Source of the DNA: Bacillota bacterium
GTDB taxonomy: Bacteria; Bacillota; UBA4882; UBA8346
Length of the DNA: 45,654 nt
Direction: 5' to 3'
NCBI GenBank assembly: GCA_023436305.1
Contig: JAEZJQ010000040.1
Location: 1 to 45,654, forward strand
Under the pieces are notes generated by a model. The model saw nothing but the letters and a program-made list of their open reading frames with translations, did no database searches and was not told the origin of the DNA. Shown piece by piece: positions 15,043 through 24,240 of the stretch (position 1 is the first letter of the stretch; each line of letters opens with the position of its first letter). The translations under genes were made by a program, and so were the position numbers.

Positions 15043-17001
15043 CTACTTCGTTGATTCCCGAATAATTTCATGTGCATTGATCATTAAAGCAATTTCACCG
15101 GTTCCTAACAAGGCGGCTCCCGATATTACGGGATTTTCACTCAACGCCCGGTTAATTTGGCGGATGAACACCTCTTCCTGTCCAATCAGCTCTTCCACAA
15201 TCAAACCGGTTTTCAAACGACCGTATTGAACGATAATTAGCGGTTTTTTTTCAGTATCCGGCGGTTTTTCCAAATTAAAATAATCATGGAGATTAATCAC
15301 CGGTATCGCTTTGCCGCGTAATGCAAATATCTGTTTATCGGCGAATTTGTGAAGATGGGCCGGATTGATGGCCAAGCTTTCCACTACATCACCGGCCGGT
15401 AAACCAAATACTTGGCCGCCAATTTTCACCAGGAATGACTGGATCACCGCCAAGGTCAACGGTAGTTTAAGACGAAAACAGGTCCCTTTGTCAATGGCGG
15501 TCTCCACCTCAATATCGCCTTTTAATTCCTTGATGCTGTTTTGCACCACATCCAAGCCTACGCCACGTCCCGAGATGTCATTAACTTGGTCTGTGGTCGA
15601 AAAACCCGGACGAAAAATTAGCTTCGTAATTTCATCCTCGGTGAGTTTCTCCCCGGGCCGGATTAGTCCGTTTCGCAGCGCACTGGCTTTAATTTTATCA
15701 AAATCCAGCCCTTTACCGTCATCCGTAATCGTTAAAATGATAAAATCTCCTTCTTGGACCGCGCCCAGGGTGATTAGCCCGTAATCCGGTTTTCCCAAAG
15801 CTTTACGTTGCTCGTGATTCTCCAAACCGTGATCAACGGCATTTCGAATGATATGCGTTAAAGCATCCGCAACTTTCTCGGCAATGTATTTATCAATTTC
15901 CGTATCTTCCCCAAAAAAGGTCAGTTCCACCATCTTGCCTCTCTGTTTGGCAATATCGCGCACGATTTTGGGGAACCGTAAAAACAAATGGCGTATCGGG
16001 ATCATCCGTAAATCCATAACCTCATGCTGGATTAATCCCACCGTTTGTTCAAATTTCTGCATTGATTTGGTGAGTTGGTCCCAACGTTTTCGGTCCGGAT
16101 ACCCTTGTTGAATTAATTGATTAAAACCACTTTTCACAATTAACAATTCACCGACATCACTAATCAGTTTATCGATTTTTCCAGCATCCACCCGGATGGT
16201 CTGTTCAAAGAGATGATTGACCTTGAGCGGAATTCCGCCTTCATCGGGACGATACACCCATTTGCGAAAATTAATCCCCGTGGCTTCATAAAGGGGGTAA
16301 GCGGCAATTTTGGTTTCTTGTTCGGCGGATAATGGCTTTTCAGTGAAAAGCACCAATTTGAAACTTGAAAAGTTAGTGGTCTTCAGATTATTGATTTCAG
16401 GGGCGGTTTTATAGATTATGCCGTAGTCGGCAATAAATTTGACAAAAATTAACGCGGAGGCGCCTTGCATTTCGGAACCGGGACCAAATTGAACCTCAAC
16501 CCCGTATACGAATTTACCTTCTTCCTGCCAGGCGGCGATCCCCTGTTTCTCCGATTCACTTAGGAACAATAAAACATCGCTTTTGTCGTCCACGGCGGGC
16601 GCTTCCACCGGACTGTCATCCAAAACGAAGACCCCGCGCCACGAAGCCAAAACACTTGAATCGCTCCAATTTTCACCAGTTACATATGCTTTCACCACAT
16701 CCGAAAATTGTAACAGCAGGTCAATCTTTTCCGGATCGAGATGGGTCTGATTTTTCCGGACCGCATCCAGCATATTTTCCGCCTGGTGCATAATGTCCTT
16801 TAGGTCCCCTAAACTCATCATGCCCGAAGCACCCTTCACATTATGGGCCAGACGGAATAATTTATGGATAACCTCGTTTTGATGATTGGGATTTTTCTCC
16901 AGATCCAACAGGATTTCGATGAACTTTTCCATCTGCTCGCTGGTTTCGGCGATAAACAGTCGCCGCAAAGAATCATCAATAGGTTCTCCGGTAGAGGACA
17001 C
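15043..17001 (-). CDS. cheA: CheA chemotaxis histidine kinase
   Basis: A 652-residue CheA. The HPt domain holds the phosphorylated His53 in LFRLAHNVKGASG. A P2-like region spans about residues 130-250. Dimerisation helices begin around FEQTIRVDAGKIDKLISDVG. The ATPase domain shows HIIRNAVDHGLE, ITDDGKGLDFDKI and SGRGVGLDVVQ, and the C-terminal CheW-like domain begins about residue 515 (FLVKIGGQVFGLPAGDVVE). It phosphorylates CheY. The start is supported by AAAGAGGTG before an ATCCAGTG region. It overlaps only the upstream long reading of cheW and lies 143 bases downstream of cheD. Confidence 0.95.
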   Translation of the reverse strand: MSSTGEPIDDSLRRLFIAETSEQMEKFIEILLDLEKNPNHQNEVIHKLFRLAHNVKGASGMMSLGDLKDIMHQAENMLDAVRKNQTHLDPEKIDLLLQFSDVVKAYVTGENWSDSSVLASWRGVFVLDDSPVEAPAVDDKSDVLLFLSESEKQGIAAWQEEGKFVYGVEVQFGPGSEMQGASALIFVKFIADYGIIYKTAPEINNLKTTNFSSFKLVLFTEKPLSAEQETKIAAYPLYEATGINFRKWVYRPDEGGIPLKVNHLFEQTIRVDAGKIDKLISDVGELLIVKSGFNQLIQQGYPDRKRWDQLTKSMQKFEQTVGLIQHEVMDLRMIPIRHLFLRFPKIVRDIAKQRGKMVELTFFGEDTEIDKYIAEKVADALTHIIRNAVDHGLENHEQRKALGKPDYGLITLGAVQEGDFIILTITDDGKGLDFDKIKASALRNGLIRPGEKLTEDEITKLIFRPGFSTTDQVNDISGRGVGLDVVQNSIKELKGDIEVETAIDKGTCFRLKLPLTLAVIQSFLVKIGGQVFGLPAGDVVESLAINPAHLHKFADKQIFALRGKAIPVINLHDYFNLEKPPDTEKKPLIIVQYGRLKTGLIVEELIGQEEVFIRQINRALSENPVISGAALLGTGEIALMINAHEIIRESTK

Positions 17002-17144
17002 TGGATTTCACCTCTTTTTTAAGTCGAACGTCAAAATTGAGTCAAAGTCAAAAGTTGAAAGTCTAAAATCGAAAACCTTTTAAGCTCCTTACTCTTTGTC
17101 TTTTTTCTGCATCTTTGGCTTATGACTGTCTTTTGACAGAAAAC

Positions 17145-17627
17145 CTACAACCGGTGTAAATAGACTTTATTGTTTTCTAGCACATAATAGATTTTTCGTC
17201 CCGATGTTCCACCCAGATCATGAGCCATGATTGTAATTTGTTTTTCCTTAAGGTAATCCAAAATGAAATTGATATTTGCGGACGGTACATCCTGTTCCCG
17301 ATCCGTTGCTCCCGGGCGCATTGGAATTTCCAGCATTCTGGCGCCACCAAAAACCTTGGCCTTGATATTGGCATGATTGACGCCCATTTTGTAAAATTTA
17401 GCGAGCATAATCTCCATGGACTCCAATCCAAAACGGCCGGATTCAAAATCCTGTTGTTCCCAGGCCCGGGGCAGCATAAAATGATTCATTCCACCAATCC
17501 GTAACTTTTCATCATAAAGGCAAACCGCTATGCATGAACCGAGAACCGTACAGATTACCACGTCCGGATCGCTTGTAATGTAATAATCACCACTATAAAT
17601 GATTACGATTTTTTTGTTTTGAAACAT
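17145..17627 (-). CDS. cheD: CheD chemoreceptor glutamine deamidase
   Basis: A 160-residue CheD. The catalytic Cys is in CTVLGSCIAVCLYD, the His in GGMNHFMLPR, and the conserved FGGARM and GGTSGRKIYY follow. CheD deamidates receptor glutamines to glutamates and in some species also demethylates or works with CheC. It is the first gene of the che operon here. With cheB decayed, CheD is the remaining receptor-modifying hydrolase in the cluster. A sigma-28-like promoter lies about 115 bases upstream. Confidence 0.93.
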   Translation of the reverse strand: MFQNKKIVIIYSGDYYITSDPDVVICTVLGSCIAVCLYDEKLRIGGMNHFMLPRAWEQQDFESGRFGLESMEIMLAKFYKMGVNHANIKAKVFGGARMLEIPMRPGATDREQDVPSANINFILDYLKEKQITIMAHDLGGTSGRKIYYVLENNKVYLHRL

Positions 17628-17742
17628 GAATAAGGAGTCCTTTTAAGCGTTTTCGCTGAGAGTTCCTTATCGCGAAACTACGATAAACAGGTAATACTTG
17701 GAGTTGTTGCGAAAATTTCAATTAGGCTACGCTTCATTATCT

Positions 17743-17770
17743 ATATCGGTTTTTTCAACCATGTTCTTAA
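17743..17770 (-). promoter_or_regulatory. Sigma-28/sigma-D-like promoter of che operon
   Basis: On the minus strand TTAA (17770-17767), 16 bases, then ACCGATAT (17750-17743). Same spacing and CCGATAT core as the elements before flgF and flgB. Confidence 0.5.
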
Positions 17771-17952
17771 TATAATAAAACCATTGGAATGGAGGGAGTT
17801 GAAGCTTGATTCGGTGGAATAATTTGGGACTATGGATTATGAAAGAAATTTTGGATATTTGAATGAATATAATATAAAAAGCTTGGGAAGATTTCGAAAC
17901 AGACAAACTGTAAAGGCAATCCTGACTGCCCAATGATTAGCACCCCAAAAAG

Positions 17953-17978
17953 CAAAAAACTCCGTTACATAACGGAGA
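17953..17978 (-). terminator. Intrinsic terminator of tRNA-Leu
   Basis: CTCCGTTA (17960-17967) and TAACGGAG (17970-17977) are perfectly complementary. On the minus strand the hairpin is followed by TTTTTTGCTTTTT. Confidence 0.9.
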
Positions 17979-17988
17979 ATCGAATTCT

Positions 17989-18075
17989 TGGTGCCGAAGG
18001 CGGGATTTGAACCCGCACGGGATTGCTCCCACTGCGCCCTGAACGCAGCGCGTCTGCCAGTTCCACCACTTCGGC
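17989..18075 (-). tRNA. tRNA-Leu(CAG)
   Basis: Read on the minus strand: acceptor GCCGAAG pairs with CTTCGGC and CCA is encoded at 17991-17989. The anticodon stem CTGCG/CGCAG encloses TTCAGGG, giving anticodon CAG. A long variable arm (GGGAGCAATCCC) and the T-loop TTCAAATC identify a class II leucine tRNA of 87 nt. Confidence 0.96.
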
Positions 18076-18252
18076 ACATAATTTGTATAATCAATTATAA
18101 TCGATTTTCGTGGCCGTGTAAAGAGTTAAAATAAAATAGGCTAGGAAAAAAATTCAAATATCATCAACCCATTCAAGCAGGATTATCCAAGTTTTTAAGG
18201 AATAAAAGGTATCATTCCATTAACTTTGAAGAAACAACAGGAGGTTTTATCC

Positions 18253-19440
18253 ATGGCTATTTCCGCGAAAGTTCAGGCGTCTTTGAGCGGTTCCTCGATG
18301 ATCCGCAAAATGTTTGAGGAAGGAGACCGGTTGCGTAAAATTCATGGTCCGGACAAGGTATTCGATTTTTCCATCGGCAACCCGGATCTGGAGCCGCCTG
18401 CCCTGTTTAAAAATAATTTGCGGGAACTGGCCAACAACCCCCTTCCCGGCATGCATCAATACATGAGCAACGCCGGATACTCCGAGACCCGCCGGAAGGT
18501 AGCCGAATACTTGCACCGGAAGACCGGGCTGCCCTTGACTGAAAATCATGTAGTCATGACCGTAGGCGCCGGCGGCGGCTTGAATGTGGTTTTCAAAACC
18601 CTGTTAAACCCGGGTGATGAGGTCATTGTCAGCGCTCCTTATTTTGTAGAATACGGTTTCTATACCGAAAATCATCAGGGTAAACTGGTGGTTGTCAACA
18701 CCGATTCCAATTTTCAGCTTGATCTGGAGACAATTGCCAAAACCATTAACCCGAGAACCAAAGCCATTCTCATCAATACCCCAAACAATCCCACCGGGGT
18801 AATATACCCGGAGGATTTGCTGAAAGAATTGGCAAAACTGATCAAACAAAAAGAAACCGAATTGGGAACTGAAATCTATCTGATCTCCGATGAACCTTAT
18901 TCGGGTTTAGTTTATGACGGCGTAACCATTCCGCCTGTCTTGAGTATTTTTGAACGGGGGATTATGGTCACCTCTCACAGTAAGGATTTAGCCATTCCTG
19001 GAGAGCGCATTGGTTATATCGCCATTAATCCCCGGATGCCTGAAGCGGAAGTTCTTTTTGACGGTTTGGTCTTCGCCAACCGGGTGCTGGGATTCGTCAA
19101 TGCTCCGGCATTAATGCAACATCTGGTGGCTGGTCTCCAAGGCGTCGTGGTAGGGATGGATGTATATCAAGAGCGGCGGGATCTGCTCTATAATCATTTA
19201 AAAAGTTTGGGGTTCCAGGTAGTCAAGCCTCAGGGGGCGTTTTATCTTTTCCCCAAATGTCCGATCCCGGATGACAAAGAATTTACAGGCGCTGCCATTA
19301 AGTACAATTTATTAATCGTTCCCGGCAGTGGGTTTGGAGCGCCCGGCTATTTCCGCATCGCCTATTGCGTCTCCAAAAACGTCATTGTAAACTCACTACC
19401 CGCTTTTACCAAGCTCGCCGAAGAATTCGGAATGGTTTAA
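18253..19440 (+). CDS. PLP-dependent class I/II aminotransferase
   Basis: About 395 residues of fold-type I aminotransferase. The N-terminal FDFSIGNPDLEPP, the INTPNNPTGVIYP motif, the SDEPYSGLVYDG aspartate motif and SHSKDLAIPGERIGYI, containing the PLP Schiff-base lysine, are all present. The C-terminal VPGSGFGAPGYFRIAYC carries the substrate-binding arginine. The family converts aspartate or other amino acids to 2-oxo acids, and the substrate here is not certain. A TTG start at 18226 is possible but ATG 18253 follows AGGAGG by eight bases and is preferred. It is monocistronic with its own terminator. Confidence 0.88.
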   Translation: MAISAKVQASLSGSSMIRKMFEEGDRLRKIHGPDKVFDFSIGNPDLEPPALFKNNLRELANNPLPGMHQYMSNAGYSETRRKVAEYLHRKTGLPLTENHVVMTVGAGGGLNVVFKTLLNPGDEVIVSAPYFVEYGFYTENHQGKLVVVNTDSNFQLDLETIAKTINPRTKAILINTPNNPTGVIYPEDLLKELAKLIKQKETELGTEIYLISDEPYSGLVYDGVTIPPVLSIFERGIMVTSHSKDLAIPGERIGYIAINPRMPEAEVLFDGLVFANRVLGFVNAPALMQHLVAGLQGVVVGMDVYQERRDLLYNHLKSLGFQVVKPQGAFYLFPKCPIPDDKEFTGAAIKYNLLIVPGSGFGAPGYFRIAYCVSKNVIVNSLPAFTKLAEEFGMV

Positions 19441-19470
19441 AAATGCTTTGAATATTTTATCAAAAACCAA

Positions 19471-19510
19471 AAGCTTCGTTACGGTTCATTACGGTAACGA
19501 AGCTTTTTTT
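19471..19510 (+). terminator. Bidirectional intrinsic terminator
   Basis: AAGCTTCGTTAC (19471-19482) and GTAACGAAGCTT (19494-19505) pair over 12 bp, followed by TTTTTT. It is positioned between the convergent aminotransferase and racemase genes. Confidence 0.92.
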
Positions 19511-19572
19511 CTTGAAAATAATCGACATTTTAAATATCGAATTTTGAATCTGTAATCTTGAATTTTAAATAT

Positions 19573-20382
19573 CTAAAACTCCGCTTTCATTACCTCTATT
19601 GTTTTACCCGGCCACAATTTGGCGATAACAGGCTTCACCGAATCAGGATCTCCGCTGGTATAAAAGGTCTCGTTCCCCGGAAAATCCGAGGTGGCTAATC
19701 GATCTTTTTCGGTTAGTATTCGTAATGTCTGACGGGCAACCGCCACCCCCGTATCCAGAACCGTTACTGCGGCGCCGCAGATTCTCCGAATAATCGGTAT
19801 CAAAAATGGATAATGAGTGCAGCCCAATACTAATGTATCGATCCCTTTATTTAACAGCGGATCCAAATATCGATGAAGTACAGCCTCGGTCTCGACAGTA
19901 TCCAGCTGGCCGTCCTCTACCAGTTCAACCAGTCCGGGGGCCGGTTGGCTGAAGACTTCAATCCCTGCGGCATATTTTTCGACTAAATGTGAGAAGCGTT
20001 CGCCGTTTAAAGTTAGCTCCGTGGCCAGCACACCGATTTTGCCATTCCTGGTCTCGTGCTGCGCCGGTTTTACCGCTGGTTCCACTCCAATCACCGGCAA
20101 TTGCGGATATTTATCCCGAATTCTTTCCAGACCCGCTTCACAAGCAGAATTACAAGCAACGACCACCGCTTTGACTCCTTGTTGAACTAAAAAGTCAGTA
20201 ACTTCCAAAGTCCGCTGCCTGATTTCAGCCACAGGTTTGGTACCGTATGGGCAATGGGCCGAATCCGCCAGATATATTAAATTCTCGGCCGGCAATAATT
20301 TCCGAACTTCGGCCAGAATGGACAGACCCCCGACTCCCGAATCAAAAGCGCCTATGGGGGCATTATTTTCCACGAAAATCAC
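19573..20382 (-). CDS. murI: Glutamate racemase
   Basis: A 269-residue MurI. GAFDSGVGGLSILAEV, YLADSAHCPYGTKP, the first catalytic cysteine in VVVACNSACEAG (Cys77) and the second in LVLGCTHYPFLIP are present. It makes D-glutamate for peptidoglycan. The catalytic motif reads CNSAC rather than the common CNTA, a conservative change plus an extra cysteine. The start is the ATG of MIFVENNAP at 20382. The gene diverges from the class A PBP, with which it shares about 100 bases of upstream DNA. Confidence 0.94.
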   Translation of the reverse strand: MIFVENNAPIGAFDSGVGGLSILAEVRKLLPAENLIYLADSAHCPYGTKPVAEIRQRTLEVTDFLVQQGVKAVVVACNSACEAGLERIRDKYPQLPVIGVEPAVKPAQHETRNGKIGVLATELTLNGERFSHLVEKYAAGIEVFSQPAPGLVELVEDGQLDTVETEAVLHRYLDPLLNKGIDTLVLGCTHYPFLIPIIRRICGAAVTVLDTGVAVARQTLRILTEKDRLATSDFPGNETFYTSGDPDSVKPVIAKLWPGKTIEVMKAEF

Positions 20383-20488
20383 CTCACTGGTAGATTATTT
20401 CCTCATCCGTTTGAATTTACCTGCTAACCCGTTTTATTCTCATAAAATTAATCCGGACGGATATATTATTTAACAGGATCGCAATCCA

Positions 20489-22699
20489 ATGATCTTTTTA
20501 TTAATTATTTATGCCTGCAATCACAGCGCTCTAAAAAAGAGCGGTATTTGTTTTTCAGAGAGGACGCTTCTACCATTGGATAAACCATTCCATCAAGGGT
20601 TCTTCAAAAATATCGGCTGGCGGAAGATTGGTCTCCTACTTTCGTTACTCATATCCGGAAGTTTACTATGCGCTCTCTATTTCCCGTTACCAGTATCCCG
20701 GATGCCGGTTGTTTCCGAGGTATATGACTGCCGCCATCAATTACTGACTACCTTTTTTATTGAAAACCGCCGCCCGGTAAAGTTAAATGAAGTTCCTCCG
20801 TTTCTGCGCCAGGCGTTCTTAGCTGTTGAAGATCACCGTTTTTATCAGCATCATGGAATCAATCCCGGGCGAATCCTGAAAGCCGCCTGGCGGGATCTGA
20901 CCGAGCGCCGTTTGGTTGAAGGCGCTAGCACCATCACCCAGCAATTGGCCCGAAATGCTTATTTAAATCAAAAACGGACCTTAACCCGGAAAATAAAGGA
21001 GTTATTCTATACCGTCAAATTGGAATTACATCTTTCTAAGGATCGTATCTTCGAACTTTATCTGAATCAAATTTATTTCGGGCACGGCGCTTACGGTTTG
21101 AAAGTGGCCGCGGAAACTTATTTTAATAAAAATCTCCCTGAGCTCAATCAAGCCGAAATGGCTTTATTAGCCGGCCTTTCCAAAGGGCCCGCTTATTTTT
21201 CCCCCTACATTAACATCCAGGCCGCCCGGAAACGGACTCTTGAAGTTTTACAGCGAATGGTTCGCTGTGGTTATATTACTCCGGCCGAATTGGAAATATA
21301 CCGCCGTCAAAACCTAAGGTTATCCGGACTCCGGACCCCCAAAAAACCGGCCCCCTATTTTCTGGATCGCTTACAAGATGAGGTGGCCAAAATCTTCCCC
21401 AAAGATCCCGGGATTATTTTTAAGGCCGGCTTACGGATTGAATCCACCTTGGACCCCAAATTGCAACATGAGGCCGAACAAGCCATGGACCGGGGTTTGC
21501 CAAAACTTTTTAAGGATGCTTCAGGGCTCCCCCAACCTCAAGGGGCCTTAATTGCCGTTAATCCGGAAAATGGTGAAATTCTGGCCTTGGTTGGTGGAAC
21601 GGACATTTTAAAATCACAATTCAACCGGGCTACCCAGGCGAAACGCCAACCCGGTTCAGCCTTTAAACCGGTTCTTTATGCCACGGCGCTTGAAAGCGGT
21701 TATACACTGGCCTCCCAATTCGATCGCACTCCGGTGACGTATACCCTGGGAACCCACACTTACCGGCCCCTTGATAAAAATGATGAACGCACCTCCGGGT
21801 TCATGTCCCTCCGGGATGCTTTAGCCTCCTCCAGCAATGTAATCTCAGTAAAATTATTAAACCTGGTCGGCATCGAACCTGTGGTCAAGGCCGCCCAAAA
21901 TCTGGGGATAAACTCCCATTTACCGAAATTATTATCATTGGCGCTGGGAACCGGGGAATTAACCCCCCTGGAATTAACCACCGCCTATATCCCATTTGCC
22001 AATGGCGGTTTGAAATATCTGCCCACTACCATTCGAAGAATCACCGATCAAAACGGGCAAGTGTTATACCAAGCCCCGCGCCATCCAACCCCGGTTATCA
22101 AACCTGGCGTAGCGTACTTAGTCACCCAGGCTTTGACCGGGGTCCTAAAAAACGGCGGAACTGCCGCCAATATCGGCAATTCATTGGGCCGGCCCGCGGC
22201 TGGAAAAACCGGCACCTCTGAAGAAAATCTAAATGCCTGGTTTCTTGGGTTTACTCCGGAACTTTTATGTTGTGTTTATGTAGGCTGCGATCATAACGAA
22301 CGTTCCTTGCCAGGAGCCGCTAACCGGATTGCCGCCCCGATTTGGGCTGGTTTCATGGCCAATGCTTTAGCCGGTCAGCCCCCCCGGGATTTCCAGATTC
22401 CCAAAGAGATTACTAATATCGAGATTTGTAAAGAAACCGGCGCTTTGGCCACCACCTTTTGCCCGAAAGAAACCGAGTTTTTCTTAACGGGCACCGAACC
22501 CACCGCCTATTGCACCAAACACCGGTTTATCGATCTGGAGATCTGCGGCCATTCGGGAATGCTACCGGGTCCTTATTGCCGGTTCCTTGAAGTCCGCCGG
22601 TTTAACCTGGGCGAACAACCGAAACAAATCTGTAATATTTGCAAAAAAAGAGCTTCGTTCTTCCAGTGGCTGAGACGTATCTTTGACCCAAGCGAATAA
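20489..22699 (+). CDS. Class A penicillin-binding protein (glycosyltransferase-transpeptidase)
   Basis: A 736-residue bifunctional PBP. A single transmembrane segment (about residues 45-66) precedes the GT51 domain with the catalytic Glu in AVEDHRFYQHHGINP, plus GASTITQQLARNAY and ELYLNQIYFGHGAYG. The transpeptidase domain has the nucleophile in PGSAFKP (SxxK), SSSN and KTGTSEEN. The extracytoplasmic C-terminus has three pairs of cysteines (EICKE/FCPKE, YCTKH/EICGH, YCRFL/ICNICKK). It polymerises and cross-links peptidoglycan. The N-terminal 30 residues before LPLDKPF are poorly typical, and a downstream TTG near 20576 after AGAGAGG is an alternative start. Confidence 0.9.
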   Translation: MIFLLIIYACNHSALKKSGICFSERTLLPLDKPFHQGFFKNIGWRKIGLLLSLLISGSLLCALYFPLPVSRMPVVSEVYDCRHQLLTTFFIENRRPVKLNEVPPFLRQAFLAVEDHRFYQHHGINPGRILKAAWRDLTERRLVEGASTITQQLARNAYLNQKRTLTRKIKELFYTVKLELHLSKDRIFELYLNQIYFGHGAYGLKVAAETYFNKNLPELNQAEMALLAGLSKGPAYFSPYINIQAARKRTLEVLQRMVRCGYITPAELEIYRRQNLRLSGLRTPKKPAPYFLDRLQDEVAKIFPKDPGIIFKAGLRIESTLDPKLQHEAEQAMDRGLPKLFKDASGLPQPQGALIAVNPENGEILALVGGTDILKSQFNRATQAKRQPGSAFKPVLYATALESGYTLASQFDRTPVTYTLGTHTYRPLDKNDERTSGFMSLRDALASSSNVISVKLLNLVGIEPVVKAAQNLGINSHLPKLLSLALGTGELTPLELTTAYIPFANGGLKYLPTTIRRITDQNGQVLYQAPRHPTPVIKPGVAYLVTQALTGVLKNGGTAANIGNSLGRPAAGKTGTSEENLNAWFLGFTPELLCCVYVGCDHNERSLPGAANRIAAPIWAGFMANALAGQPPRDFQIPKEITNIEICKETGALATTFCPKETEFFLTGTEPTAYCTKHRFIDLEICGHSGMLPGPYCRFLEVRRFNLGEQPKQICNICKKRASFFQWLRRIFDPSE

Positions 22700-22756
22700 C
22701 CATTTAACGGGTAATCATCATATAAAAATTTCGAATTGCGGATCCATCAACAAAAA

Positions 22757-22790
22757 AAGGATTGAAGCGTTTCTTCAATCCCCTTTTTTT
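22757..22790 (+). terminator. Bidirectional intrinsic terminator
   Basis: GGATTGAAG (22759-22767) and CTTCAATCC (22773-22781) with a 5-nt loop, flanked by A-run and T-run. It serves the PBP gene and the convergent flgB. Confidence 0.92.
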
Positions 22791-22802
22791 AGTTTTTCAA
22801 TC

Positions 22803-23216
22803 CTATCGGCCCTGAATCACCGTTTTTAAACCGCTGAATTTCCCCTTCAACCTCTGGGCGCAAGCTTGAAAATACAAGGAGTTTTCCGCAACTTGAGCCA
22901 TTTCAAACTCCGGATCGATATTGTTTTTATCGTAGCGTTCATCCGTCTTAATCTCCCGGGTTACTTTCAGTGGCCCTTGGACAGGTATCGAATTTGAATA
23001 ATGTCTTGGATGGGTATTTTTCATTTGCAGTTCATTTTTGTCGATTTCCGTCGCGAAAACGCTTTTAAAATCAATATCCAGCCGTTTATAATAGGGTGTA
23101 TTAACATTGGCCAAATTTTGATTCAATAGGTTTTGCCGTAACGCCGAAGCATCCAAAGCCCGTTCATATTTTTTCATCGAGTCGCTTTCAATCAGTTTCG
23201 TCCACATGTTTAGCAC
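22803..23216 (-). CDS. flgB: Proximal rod protein FlgB
   Basis: A 137-residue FlgB. DASALRQNLLNQNLANVNTP with YYKRLDIDF at the N-terminal half and NIDPEFEMAQVAENSLYFQACAQ-like sequence at the end are the rod-family core helices. It forms the innermost rod. It is usually the first of flgB-flgC-fliE, but no flgC or fliE is found here. The neighbours are a PBP and a methyltransferase, so it is an isolated copy. The start is GTG 23216 or ATG 23207, the latter six bases after GGGGTG. It has its own sigma-28-like promoter. Confidence 0.93.
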   Translation of the reverse strand: MLNMWTKLIESDSMKKYERALDASALRQNLLNQNLANVNTPYYKRLDIDFKSVFATEIDKNELQMKNTHPRHYSNSIPVQGPLKVTREIKTDERYDKNNIDPEFEMAQVAENSLYFQACAQRLKGKFSGLKTVIQGR

Positions 23217-23242
23217 CCCACCGATACTTAATCACACTATCT

Positions 23243-23270
23243 TTATCGGAAACATTATAAAAAAACTTTA
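23243..23270 (-). promoter_or_regulatory. Sigma-28/sigma-D-like promoter of flgB
   Basis: On the minus strand TAAA (23270-23267), 16 bases, then TCCGATAA (23250-23243), about 30 bases before the start codon. Nearly identical in layout to the flgF promoter. Confidence 0.65.
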
Positions 23271-23292
23271 TCCAAATATTCATCGTTACTAT

Positions 23293-23904
23293 TCACCCAG
23301 TAACTTTTTTTTGAAGCAAGATAATCCGAAAGTTCCCCCGAAAAAGAGAGTCTTGGTCTTGAATAATACTTAGCGGCAAACCTGCAATGATATCCTCAAA
23401 ACGGCGAGTTATATCCGTTCCGAAAAAGGATGTCAATTGGTTGAAAAATTTACGCACTACCCCTGCTTTTTCCCCTTTAACAAATTTATCGAACACCAGG
23501 ATTTTTCCATTATCATTAAGCACCCGAACAGCCTCGCTTATAACTTTTTTGGGATTCTCCACCACACTTAAAATAAGACTGAGTACCACATAATCGAAAG
23601 TTTGATTCTCAAATTCCAAATCCTCGGCGTTCATATTATATAGCTCCACACGCCTATTCTTAACCCTATATCGAGCTTTGTTTAACATTTCTTCGGAAAG
23701 ATCGATTCCAGTAATAAAACAATCTTTAGGAATATATGGCAGATCCAATCCGGTTCCAATCCCAACAAACAAAATATCATCGTTTGCCTTAAAATCTAGC
23801 AAGGCAAAGACCCTTTTTCTCGCTTTGGCGAAGAAGGGGTTGACTATACCATCATATATGGGGGCCAGGTATTTATATTTAACCAAATTAGTTTCATTGC
23901 GCAT
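23293..23904 (-). CDS. Class I SAM-dependent methyltransferase
   Basis: A 203-residue methyltransferase. Motif I is ILFVGIGTGLDLPYI, with ITGIDLSEEMLNKAR (motif II), NAEDLEFENQTFDYVVLSLIL (post-II/motif II region) and VRVLNDNGKILVFDKF (motif III). It most resembles UbiE/phospholipid N-methyltransferase-type proteins, but the substrate cannot be set by sequence alone. GGAGG lies about 12 bases before the ATG. It diverges from the LysM hydrolase gene and has no apparent operon partner. Confidence 0.85.
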   Translation of the reverse strand: MRNETNLVKYKYLAPIYDGIVNPFFAKARKRVFALLDFKANDDILFVGIGTGLDLPYIPKDCFITGIDLSEEMLNKARYRVKNRRVELYNMNAEDLEFENQTFDYVVLSLILSVVENPKKVISEAVRVLNDNGKILVFDKFVKGEKAGVVRKFFNQLTSFFGTDITRRFEDIIAGLPLSIIQDQDSLFRGNFRIILLQKKVTG

Positions 23905-24119
23905 TTTTAAAGAATACCTCCATCACTTACGATAACTTTTATGAATGACTCTCGCATTACCACATCCGTATTAAAGTATAATAATCTGTATAAAACTTTG
24001 TTGTCGGATAATTTCCCCCGTTTAAAACACTCCTTTCAAAATTAATTACTTCATTGAACTAAATTCTGCCAGTTCTTATCGAGGAGTCCCCGACAAACAA
24101 GTATTTTTATTACATATAA

Positions 24120-24240
24120 ATATAAAACACCTGCGGAACAATTTTTTAGTCCCACAGGTGTTTATTTTACGCGCGCAACCTGTTGCCGGCAAGTTTCCGG
24201 CCCAGCCCCAACTCATAAATTCTAAATGAGTTCGCCTGCT
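24120..24240. ncRNA. Candidate structured RNA with terminator in divergent intergenic region
   Basis: Between divergent genes (23905-24614) lies a set of strong stems. AACTCAT/ATGAGTT pairs (24210-24216 with 24226-24232), GCCGG/CCGGC pairs (24185-24189 with 24197-24201) and GCAAC/GTTGC pairs (24175-24179 with 24182-24186). A long terminator-like stem has outer arms AACACCTG and CAGGTGTT (24126-24133 with 24155-24162). A terminator inside a region between divergent start codons implies an independent short transcript or an attenuated leader. The minus strand gives the longest order (stems, then terminator with a TTTTATATTT tail). I could not match it to a known riboswitch. Confidence 0.4.

Noticed and set aside
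14992..15077. 29-residue extension of CheW
   Set aside because: It overlaps the cheA end and lacks an SD; GTG 14990 has GGGAGGGG at proper distance.
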